Assembly: GCA_003151215.1 (NCBI GenBank)
Contig: PLXB01000230.1
Location: 1 to 23,841, forward strand
Origin: Ignavibacteriota bacterium
GTDB lineage: Bacteria > Bacteroidota > Kapaibacteriia > Palsa-1295
Direction: 5' to 3'
DNA: 23,841 bases
Under the pieces are notes generated by a model. That model worked only from the letters and a program-made list of their open reading frames with translations. It did not search any database and was not told the origin of the DNA. Made by a program: the position numbers and the translations under genes. Shown piece after piece: positions 7,875-14,923 of this stretch. The stretch's first letter is position 1. Each line of letters starts with the position of its first letter.

Positions 7875-9644
7875 ATGCCCCACGATATTTTCATCTCATA
7901 CTCCTCGAAAGACAAAGAAAAAGCTGATCAGCTTTCGGAGCTGCTTGCCTCCGCCGGACTTTCAGTGTGGATCGATCAATCGGGAATTGATGTAGCCACG
8001 AGTTGGTCTGGCGAAATCGTAGATGCTATTGAAGGATGCAGAGCATTCGTCGTTTTGCTTTCGCCAAATTCTATAATCTCAAAAAATGTCGTGCGCGAAG
8101 TTGCACTGGCATTTGAGAAGAATAAAAAGATTTTACCTCTGGATCTGGAACCCGTTGCTCTCAGCCGTGATCTTCAATACACACTCGCCGGCATTCAGCG
8201 CGCACCGATGACGAACATCGATGCCATCATCCGTGCACTCGGAAAGCTTGGCTTGGAAGCAACATCAGCTCCAACGCTGAAACTTGTCAAAGAAACGGAT
8301 TCGCGCAAGAGTTTGATGATCTTACCATTTCAAGATTTATCTCCGACAGGAGATAACGCTTGGTTCGCTGATGGAATTGTAAGTGAATTGATCTCAGCGC
8401 TCTCGTACGTAAAAGCGCTTAATGTTACCGATGCGCAAACAACGAAGGATTTTAAGAGGTATCAGGGCACACTTCCGAATTATGCCAAAGAAATGCGAAT
8501 TCGCTATTTCGTTGAAGGCGACGTTCGCAAGTTCGGCGATAATATTAAAGTTACGTCTCGTCTTCTCGACATCGAAACCGGTGATCATCTTTGGCAGGAC
8601 TCGATGAAAGGCACGATGGAGAACATCTTTGATTTCCAGGAAGAAGTGGCGCTGAAAGTCGTCGATGGATTGAAAGTACATCTTGCTGCCGATGAAAAGA
8701 AAAAGCTCACCGAACGCGGGACCGAGAATGCTGAGGCGTATGAATTATTCCTTAAAGCTGATGAGTATTTTGATCGTGTGACGAAAGAAGGATTTCAACT
8801 TGCCATTCAACTCTATTCTGAGGCAATCAAACTCGATCCCGGTTACGCGAATGCTTTTGTAAGCAAGGCCGGTGCTCTGGCGGAGCTGTATCGCGGGTAC
8901 ATTCGAAATCCTGAGTTACTCAAGGAGGGAATGCTTGTTGTCACCGAGGCGCTCAGGTTGAAATCCGATCTTTGGAATGCCTATGGTGCGCTAGCTAATA
9001 TTTTGCAGCTTCAGGGAAGAATCGATGAAGCAGAACATGCAGCAAAAACATATCTTCAGAATGCACCAGAAAGTTTCAGAAGTCATGCGGGACTGAGTTA
9101 CTTTTATAAAAATACTGGTCAGGATTTGAAAGCCCTCCCTTACTCCGAACAAGCGGTGAAACTTAACCCGCAAGATCTGACCAGTTTATGGAATATCGTT
9201 ATCGGATATCATGGCGCGGAACAAAGCGCAAAAGTAAGGCATTGGTCGGAAGTCGCAATTCCTTTATTGCAGAGGCATCTGAAGCTTTTTCCTGACGATG
9301 AAAATAAGAGAGTCCATTACGCTGCACTTCTTCATTTTGCCAGGAGAGATGATGAAGCACTATCCGCGACACTATCATTTGACAATTTGAAAGATGGCGG
9401 TGCACTTTATAACGCAGCCTGTCTGCAAAACGAACTTGGATGTTACGATGCAGGCATTAAAACATTTCGAAAAGCGATGGAGGCGGGATATCGAAATATT
9501 TATATCTTAAAAAAATTTATTACTGATCAGGAAACCGGGATTGGAAAACTCCAGGGCACCCCGGAACATGAGGAAGTGCGGGAGTTGGTAGAGAAAATAG
9601 AGGTGGCAGCAGAAGCGGCGAAGGAGGCAAAAGTGAATGGCTGA
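7875..9644 (+). CDS. TIR - TolB-like - TPR protein, array copy 1
   Basis: The 589-residue protein has three parts. A TIR domain (1 to about 135) begins MPHDIFISYSSKDKEKADQL. A TolB-like domain (about 143-275) shows SLMILPFQDLSP, FADGIVSELI and RYFVEGDVRKFG with LLDIETGDHLW; this module is typically found before TPRs in cyclase- and CadC-type proteins. A TPR-rich C-terminus (about 285-589) follows. TIR domains of bacterial defence systems cleave NAD+; the glutamate corresponding to the SARM1 catalytic Glu is present (Glu75 in VVREVALA). No transmembrane segment or signal is seen, so it is probably cytoplasmic. I chose ATG 7875 over the upstream ATG 7734 because the paralogues all start here and a TATCTTTG element sits directly before it. 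Its last codons overlap the next gene by eight bases. Domain calls are firm; a role in defence or stress signalling is inference. Confidence 0.85.
   Translation: MPHDIFISYSSKDKEKADQLSELLASAGLSVWIDQSGIDVATSWSGEIVDAIEGCRAFVVLLSPNSIISKNVVREVALAFEKNKKILPLDLEPVALSRDLQYTLAGIQRAPMTNIDAIIRALGKLGLEATSAPTLKLVKETDSRKSLMILPFQDLSPTGDNAWFADGIVSELISALSYVKALNVTDAQTTKDFKRYQGTLPNYAKEMRIRYFVEGDVRKFGDNIKVTSRLLDIETGDHLWQDSMKGTMENIFDFQEEVALKVVDGLKVHLAADEKKKLTERGTENAEAYELFLKADEYFDRVTKEGFQLAIQLYSEAIKLDPGYANAFVSKAGALAELYRGYIRNPELLKEGMLVVTEALRLKSDLWNAYGALANILQLQGRIDEAEHAAKTYLQNAPESFRSHAGLSYFYKNTGQDLKALPYSEQAVKLNPQDLTSLWNIVIGYHGAEQSAKVRHWSEVAIPLLQRHLKLFPDDENKRVHYAALLHFARRDDEALSATLSFDNLKDGGALYNAACLQNELGCYDAGIKTFRKAMEAGYRNIYILKKFITDQETGIGKLQGTPEHEEVRELVEKIEVAAEAAKEAKVNG
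9621..9627 (+). promoter_or_regulatory. Strong Shine-Dalgarno (AAGGAGG) for array copy 2
   Basis: AAGGAGG lies inside the end of copy 1, nine bases before the ATG at 9637. Copy 1 stops at 9644, so ribosomes finishing copy 1 can reinitiate. This shows the two genes are cotranscribed, and it contrasts with the absence of such a site before copy 1. Confidence 0.75.
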
Positions 9645-11391
9645 CATCTTCATCTCATATTCCTCGAAAGACAAAGAAAAAGCCGATCAGCTTTCGGAAT
9701 TGCTTGCCTCTGCCGGACTTTCGGTGTGGATAGACCGCTCCGGTCTTGAAGTCTCTACCAGTTGGTCGAAGGAAATCGTGCTTGCTATAAATGAATGCAA
9801 GGCATTCGTCGTACTGCTAAGCCCATCGTCGATCACTTCACATAACGTTATCAAAGAAGTATCGCTCGCCTCGGAAAAAAGAAAAAAGATACTTCCGCTT
9901 GATCTTGAACCTGTGCAATTACCCGAAGACCTTGAATACCAATTAGCCGGCATTCAGCGCGCGCCGATGACAAACATCGATGCCATCATCCGCGCTCTCG
10001 GTAAACTTGGCTTAGAAGCAACGCAAGCTCCAACTCTGAAAATTGTAAAAGAAATTGATTCGCGGAAAAGTCTGATGATCCTTCCATTCGAAGATATGTC
10101 TCCGACCGGAGATAACGGCTGGTTTGCCGATGGGCTTGGCGCTGAACTCATTTCAGCTCTATCGAATGTGAAGTCACTTCGAGTATCCGATCAACAAGCA
10201 ACAAAAGATTATAAACGCTACCAAGGGACCTTGCCGAATTATGCAAAAGAAATGTCTATCAGGTATTTCATTCAAGGGTCAGTTCGAAAATTCGGTGACC
10301 AAATAAAGATCACCTCATCACTTCTGGACATCGAAACAGGAGATCATCTCTGGCAGGATTCGATGAAAGGAACAATGGAGGATATCTTCGATATTCAGGA
10401 GAAGGTAGCGGAAAAAGTAGTCGAAGGACTGAAAGTGCATCTCGCAAAAGACGAAAAGAAAAAGCTCGCCGAGCGCGGAACGGAAAATGCCGAAGCATAT
10501 GAATTATATCTCAAATCAACTGAATATTTTAACCGCCAGACCAAAGAAGGCTTTGAGCTTGCAATTCAACTTCTTACCGAAGCGATCAAGCTCGATCCCG
10601 GTTATGCGATTGCCTATTCAAACAAAGCTAATGCGCTTGCCAATCTTTACCGCACTTACAATCGTGATCCCGCACTTCTTGAGGAGGGGCTACATCTTAT
10701 CATAGAGTCACAACGTTTAAAACCAAACTATTGGTTTACATATAGCGCTCTATCCACTATTTTTCATTTACAAAACAAATTCGAAGAAGCGGAGCAAGCA
10801 GTGAAAGCATATATCAGCAAGGCATCCGAAGACTTTGCGAGCCATTTTGCTCTCGGTTTCTTTTACATCGAGACCGGTCAGTATGCCAAAGCCATTGCTC
10901 CTTTTGAACAATCGCTTATACTCAAGCCGGAATATATGCCTTCCTTATTCGACCTCGTTATTAGTTGTAAAGGAGCGAAGGAAATTGAGAAGCGGAGGCA
11001 TTGGTCAAAAATCGCAATTCCTATTTATGAGAGGCATCTGAAACTGCTTCCGGATGATGAAAGTAGCAGAGTCGATCATGCTTTGTTTCTTCTTTACGCT
11101 GGCAGAGGTGATGAAGCGAAAGAACTTGCGCGGGGGCTGGAGAATCTTAAGGATGGAACCGCGCTCTATAATACAGCCTGTTTGCAAAGCATGCTCGAAG
11201 ACTATGAAGCTGGTATAAAAACATTTCGGAAAGCGATCAAGGCGGGATTTAGGTATACCCGTTTATTAAAAGAATTTTTGACCGATGAGGATGAAGGCAT
11301 CGGCAAACTCAAAGGCACGCAGGATTGGGAGGAGGCGCGGGAGATGGTGGAGAAAATAGAGGCGGAGGAGAAATTACGAATTAGGAATTAG
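9637..11391 (+). CDS. TIR - TolB-like - TPR protein, array copy 2
   Basis: The 584-residue protein is a close paralogue of copy 1 with the same order: TIR (1 to about 134, putative catalytic Glu74 in VIKEVSLAS), a linker with NIDAIIRALGKLGLEA also found in copy 1, a TolB-like domain (about 142-275; MILPFEDMSP, FADGLGAELI, RYFIQGSVRKFG) and TPR repeats (about 285-580). It overlaps copy 1 by eight bases and has its own AAGGAGG site, so the two proteins are made from one message. Copies 1 and 2 are more like each other than like copies 3 and 4, both in the inter-domain linker and in the C-terminus. The first 85 bp or so are nearly identical to the other copies in DNA. TPRs suggest protein partners or self-assembly; whether the pair forms a complex is unknown. 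Confidence 0.85.
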   Translation: MADIFISYSSKDKEKADQLSELLASAGLSVWIDRSGLEVSTSWSKEIVLAINECKAFVVLLSPSSITSHNVIKEVSLASEKRKKILPLDLEPVQLPEDLEYQLAGIQRAPMTNIDAIIRALGKLGLEATQAPTLKIVKEIDSRKSLMILPFEDMSPTGDNGWFADGLGAELISALSNVKSLRVSDQQATKDYKRYQGTLPNYAKEMSIRYFIQGSVRKFGDQIKITSSLLDIETGDHLWQDSMKGTMEDIFDIQEKVAEKVVEGLKVHLAKDEKKKLAERGTENAEAYELYLKSTEYFNRQTKEGFELAIQLLTEAIKLDPGYAIAYSNKANALANLYRTYNRDPALLEEGLHLIIESQRLKPNYWFTYSALSTIFHLQNKFEEAEQAVKAYISKASEDFASHFALGFFYIETGQYAKAIAPFEQSLILKPEYMPSLFDLVISCKGAKEIEKRRHWSKIAIPIYERHLKLLPDDESSRVDHALFLLYAGRGDEAKELARGLENLKDGTALYNTACLQSMLEDYEAGIKTFRKAIKAGFRYTRLLKEFLTDEDEGIGKLKGTQDWEEAREMVEKIEAEEKLRIRN

Positions 11392-11400
11392 GAATTACGA
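11374..11400 (+). repeat. Short AATTACGAATTAGG-type repeat at the copy 2 / copy 3 junction
   Basis: The junction consists of iterations of a heptamer-like unit (ATTACGA, ATTAGGA, ATTAGGA, ATTACGA) running from the last codons of copy 2 to the ATG of copy 3. A related run occurs at the next junction (13085-13122). Its last AGGA, seven bases before the ATG, may also serve as a weak ribosome site. Confidence 0.6.
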
Positions 11401-13107
11401 ATGGTAGCAGATATTTTTATATCATACTCCTCGAAAGACAAAGAAAAAGCCGATCAGCTTTCGGAACTGCTTGCCTCTGCCGGACTTTCGGTGTGGATCG
11501 ATCGGCAGGGAATTGTCGGTGCCGAAAAATGGGCTACTGAGATCGTCGAAGGTATTCGTGCCTGTAATACTTTTATCATTTTACTTTCTCCTAATAGTAT
11601 TGAATCCGAAAATGTATTGCGGGAGCTATCACTTGCTTCTGAAAAACGTAAACGTGTTTTGCCTGTCGATCTCGAAGCTATCGTACTTCCATCTTCATTC
11701 GAATATCCGCTTGCCGGATTACAGCGGGTTCCTTTTGTGGAGTTCGACCGCATCGTACATGCTCACAGACACGGCGTCGAGAAAATCATCAGGAAGGACG
11801 AACGAAAGAGCTTGATGATCCTTCCGTTCGAGGACTTATCGCCGACAGGAGACAATGGCTGGTTTGCCGACGGGATTGTTAGCGAACTGATTTCAGCCCT
11901 CTCGAATGTCAAATCGATACGTATCGCCGATAATCAGGCAACGAAGGAGTTTAAGAAATACCACGGTCAACTAACGACCTATGCAAGAGAGATGGACATT
12001 CGCTATTTCGTTCAAGGCGATGTTCGGAAGTTCGGCGATCAGATAAAGATATCTTCTCGCCTTCTTGATATTGAAACCGGGGATAATCTCTGGCAAGAAT
12101 CTATGCGAGGAACTATGGAGAACATCTTCGATTTTCAGGAAGAAGTCGCTCTGAAAGTGGTCGAAGGTCTGAAAGTGCACCTCGGCGCCGACGAAAAGAA
12201 AAAGCTCGCCGAGCGCGGGACGGAGAATGCCGAGGCATATGAACTGTTATTGAAAGGCACTGAGTATGCCAATCGCCGTACCCGATCTGATTACGAGCGA
12301 GCGTTTTCGCTCTATGAAGAAGCAGTGCGAATCGATCCGGGTTTTACTGCTGCGTATGCATCACTTGCCAGTGCCAGCCAGGAGCTCTATAGAAATTATT
12401 CACGGAGTGCAGCACATCTTGAGCGCGCACGATCTGCGGCTATGAAGGTGCTCGAACTTGAAGGTGAAACGGCTCAGTACTTTTGGGTAATGAGTCTGAT
12501 CTCTATCAGTCAGGGTGAGAGTACGGACGCATTGCGGTTCGCCCTGCGGGCAGTTGAAACAGAACCTGCATTTGCTCCGGGATACGATACTCTTGGCTCA
12601 GCATACGAGTCACTTGGCAGACTTGAGGAGGCAGTGCAGGCGCGTGAAGAGGTTGTCCGGTTACGGGAGAATTACCTGAACGCTCACTTTGGTCTCATCA
12701 TCGTTCTTAGTGCACTTGGGGAAACACAGGATAGAATAGCGCAGCTTCGGATGGCATCGGAGCGAGCGATCGGAGTGTACGGGCGGCATATACGGCTGAA
12801 CCCTGATGATTATGATTCACGCGTGCAGCTTGCAGCAATATTCCAAATGGCTGGTCGGGACACCGAGGCACTTACTGAAGCGGAAACACTTTCCTCTCTC
12901 CAATTTCTTGATGGAGGTGCACTCTACAATCTTGCCTGTATCTATGTGAAGTGCCAACAGGTTGAGCGGGCAATGGAAATGCTTCGCCGATCGGTAGAGA
13001 AAGGGTTCATGAGTCTGGAAAATTTCCGGCACGATCCCGATCTTGATCCGCTGCGCGGGCGGGAGGAGTTTGAGGCGCTCATTAGCGAATTAGAAATTAC
13101 AAATTAG
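11401..13107 (+). CDS. TIR - TolB-like - TPR protein, array copy 3
   Basis: The 568-residue protein has a TIR domain (1 to about 120, putative catalytic Glu75 in VLRELSLAS), then a shorter linker than copies 1 and 2 (HRHGVEKIIRKDERKS, shared with copy 4). A TolB-like domain follows (about 137-260; MILPFEDLSP, FADGIVSELI, RYFVQGDVRKFG, LLDIETGDNLW), then TPRs (about 270-560, including a canonical unit around APGYDTLGSAYESLGRLEEA). Only nine bases separate it from copy 2. The segment starting with the Asp-Glu-Lys-Lys-Lys-Leu motif near residue 262 is almost identical in DNA to that of copy 2, while neighbouring segments differ, suggesting patchy exchange. It is predicted to be cytoplasmic, with a NAD-consuming or scaffold role inferred from the TIR family. 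Start chosen by alignment with paralogues. Confidence 0.85.
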   Translation: MVADIFISYSSKDKEKADQLSELLASAGLSVWIDRQGIVGAEKWATEIVEGIRACNTFIILLSPNSIESENVLRELSLASEKRKRVLPVDLEAIVLPSSFEYPLAGLQRVPFVEFDRIVHAHRHGVEKIIRKDERKSLMILPFEDLSPTGDNGWFADGIVSELISALSNVKSIRIADNQATKEFKKYHGQLTTYAREMDIRYFVQGDVRKFGDQIKISSRLLDIETGDNLWQESMRGTMENIFDFQEEVALKVVEGLKVHLGADEKKKLAERGTENAEAYELLLKGTEYANRRTRSDYERAFSLYEEAVRIDPGFTAAYASLASASQELYRNYSRSAAHLERARSAAMKVLELEGETAQYFWVMSLISISQGESTDALRFALRAVETEPAFAPGYDTLGSAYESLGRLEEAVQAREEVVRLRENYLNAHFGLIIVLSALGETQDRIAQLRMASERAIGVYGRHIRLNPDDYDSRVQLAAIFQMAGRDTEALTEAETLSSLQFLDGGALYNLACIYVKCQQVERAMEMLRRSVEKGFMSLENFRHDPDLDPLRGREEFEALISELEITN

Positions 13108-13122
13108 AAATTACGAATTATT
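13085..13122 (+). repeat. AATTACGAATTA-type repeat at the copy 3 / remnant junction
   Basis: Imperfect iterations (GAATTAGAAATTAC, AAATTAGAAATTAC, GAATTA) span the end of copy 3 and the gap to the truncated TIR gene, like the junction repeat at 11374-11400. They may be replication-slippage products or substrates for recombination between array units. Confidence 0.55.
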
Positions 13123-13212
13123 GTGGCAGACATTTTCATTTCATACTCATCCAAAGACAAAGAAAAAGCCGACAGCTTTCGGTGCTGTTCGGCTCTACCC
13201 GGTTTCACGGAG
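13123..13212 (+). pseudogene. 5' remnant of another TIR gene (array copy X)
   Basis: From a GTG at 13123 the frame reads VADIFISYSSKDKEKAD, the signature start of the array proteins. A one-base deletion after GCCGA (compared with GCCGATCAGC in the intact copies) shifts the frame, and beyond about 13155 similarity becomes patchy, ending near 13205-13212. Only the conserved 5' block of the gene remains. The sequence then passes directly into the 3' end of the minus-strand gene 13205-14809, whose TGA may lie within remnant-derived DNA. This is best read as a former tandem copy destroyed by insertion or deletion. Confidence 0.75.
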
Positions 13213-14809
13213 TTGTTAATCGGAATATTATTGGATTGCGAATAAGTCGTCTTGTCACATTCCAACCGGTACCGGAAGCGAACATGATGGCGCTTTTCGG
13301 GTTCTCCCAAAGTGTAAAAGGAAGTAGATATGTGCCGGGTGAGCAGTCGAAAACGAGTTCAGGCGCCGAAAGCTTGCCCGAAACAAGATCAAGAGTGCAG
13401 CGGCGGATGCCTGCGGATGCGATATCATTATCAAGGTAGAATATCTGTAGCATCGAATGAAAGGGATCGGTGAATGAACAAGAAGATATATGTCCGGCCT
13501 TATTAGGGAATGTAAATTGATATGCGGGTTTACCTTCGCCATCAAATCCGAATAGCACGAAACCTTTATTGAGATTATCCTCCGTGACTTGCTCTATCCC
13601 AGTGCCGATTGGATGTTTCTTCCATTCGGCGCGAGCAAAATTGATGACGTAGGATTTCTGCATAACTATGGTTGTCGGTCCTGATTCGCCGTCACGGATG
13701 ATATTAGTAATCATGCAATTTTCAAGATCGGTTTCGTCGATCCATTTTTTCAACGAATCTTTCAATGGTGTAAATTGCATTGTCCGCACTTGTTTCGAAG
13801 CAAAATCAAGAGAAACTCCGAGAATATCCTGCATAGCGCCTTCCTTTCCTTTGCGATGCCCGGCTGCAAGATAAACGCGCTGAAGATGCTGATCGAGTCG
13901 CCAGAATTCAGGGTACAGAAGATAATCGGCAACAGGAAATTCGGGAGAAGGGAAGCTGATGTTCAGCCTGTCCGCTGTTCCATATCCGTGTGCCGAGAAT
14001 CTGTAGATCGCCAATGAGTCGTTTGAAGTCATCATAAGCACATATACGTTCGCATCGTTATCAATCTTCATGCCCATCATACCATAATCTTCGAATTTAA
14101 GACTGCCGGCTTCTGAAATGCCTTGGGTAGGAATCCTGATCACCGGCGAGTCGATCATCTTTCCGAATATATCGAAGATGTGGCAGTGCAGAATAATTGC
14201 ATCTACATCACTCTTCTCCTTTTCATCTGCACGTGCCATCCGCGCGAGGAGAAATTGTGTTGAATCCGGAGAAACCTCCGTCACGTATCGTGTTTTCTGT
14301 GGAAGATTTCTGAAGCGATACTCGTCCTGAAAATCGCGAAATACCCTCTTATCTGTGGTCACCTGATGCATCCCCGGATCGATGATGACGGTGCGAAATG
14401 TGAGGCTATCCCCGTCATCGACGGATTCAATTCCTGTGGAGTAAAGTTTTCCATTCCGATAGAGTATCGTTGGATACCAGTTCTCATGTTTTTTCTGAAC
14501 AAAGGGAATAGACCATTCCATGATGAGCGAATTGTGATCATAGTGCTCGAATGCATAAGTCAGATCGTCGATCTTGCGGAAAAGGGTAGCACCTCCGTCG
14601 GGAGAGCGCGTAATCAATGGCTCGAAAGAAATTGACCAGTCGCTATCATGAATTGCATGAATCGATGAAATAGCATAGGGTTCGTGTGGAGTGATTGACG
14701 GATTGGAGCCGAGGCTGGGCCCGAGTCCGCAGGAATTCAGTCCAAGGGCAGCACTGCAAGCAAACAAGAAAAGAAATATTTTCTCTTCGGAGACTAAGTG
14801 AAAGTACAT
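13205..14809 (-). CDS. Secreted, probably lipidated protein of unknown function inside the TIR array
   Basis: The 534-residue protein is not from a family I recognise. The N-terminus is hydrophobic (about 11-24) and contains Cys residues in lipobox-like settings (LFAC at 15-18, LNSC at 24-27), so a lipoprotein signal peptide is likely. The rest is rich in short strand-turn-strand units with Asp/Gly turns (for example FVLFGFDGEGKPAYQF), which suggests a beta-propeller. This is a fold impression, not a motif match. It is the only minus-strand gene within the array; its 3' end abuts the TIR remnant, and its 5' end faces copy 4 across 114 bp of divergent promoter region. A TATTTTTG element lies 22 bases before its ATG. 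It could be an unrelated passenger or a surface sensor linked to the array; nothing in the sequence decides this. Confidence 0.6.
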   Translation of the reverse strand: MYFHLVSEEKIFLFLFACSAALGLNSCGLGPSLGSNPSITPHEPYAISSIHAIHDSDWSISFEPLITRSPDGGATLFRKIDDLTYAFEHYDHNSLIMEWSIPFVQKKHENWYPTILYRNGKLYSTGIESVDDGDSLTFRTVIIDPGMHQVTTDKRVFRDFQDEYRFRNLPQKTRYVTEVSPDSTQFLLARMARADEKEKSDVDAIILHCHIFDIFGKMIDSPVIRIPTQGISEAGSLKFEDYGMMGMKIDNDANVYVLMMTSNDSLAIYRFSAHGYGTADRLNISFPSPEFPVADYLLYPEFWRLDQHLQRVYLAAGHRKGKEGAMQDILGVSLDFASKQVRTMQFTPLKDSLKKWIDETDLENCMITNIIRDGESGPTTIVMQKSYVINFARAEWKKHPIGTGIEQVTEDNLNKGFVLFGFDGEGKPAYQFTFPNKAGHISSCSFTDPFHSMLQIFYLDNDIASAGIRRCTLDLVSGKLSAPELVFDCSPGTYLLPFTLWENPKSAIMFASGTGWNVTRRLIRNPIIFRLTTP

Positions 14810-14831
14810 AAATTATTTGATGATGAAAGTG

Positions 14832-14839
14832 CAAAAATA
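14832..14839 (-). promoter_or_regulatory. Candidate -7 promoter element (TATTTTTG) of the lipoprotein gene
   Basis: On the minus strand TATTTTTGC fits TAnnTTTG and ends 22 bases before the ATG at 14809. Local AT-richness lowers confidence. Confidence 0.4.
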
Positions 14840-14908
14840 ACACTATTACATTGCCGAAAGTTGAATTTTGAAATCTTGCAAAGAGTAATGGCAATCGTCT
14901 CTCCACCG

Positions 14909-14916
14909 TATCTTTG
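14909..14916 (+). promoter_or_regulatory. Candidate -7 promoter element TATCTTTG before array copy 4
   Basis: The octamer is identical to the one before copy 1, ends seven bases before the ATG at 14924, and has no Shine-Dalgarno after it. The match extends slightly (CCGTATCTTTGTA in both), which may reflect shared ancestry of the copy 1 and copy 4 upstream regions rather than independent selection. Confidence 0.55.
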
Positions 14917-14923
14917 TATCTCT

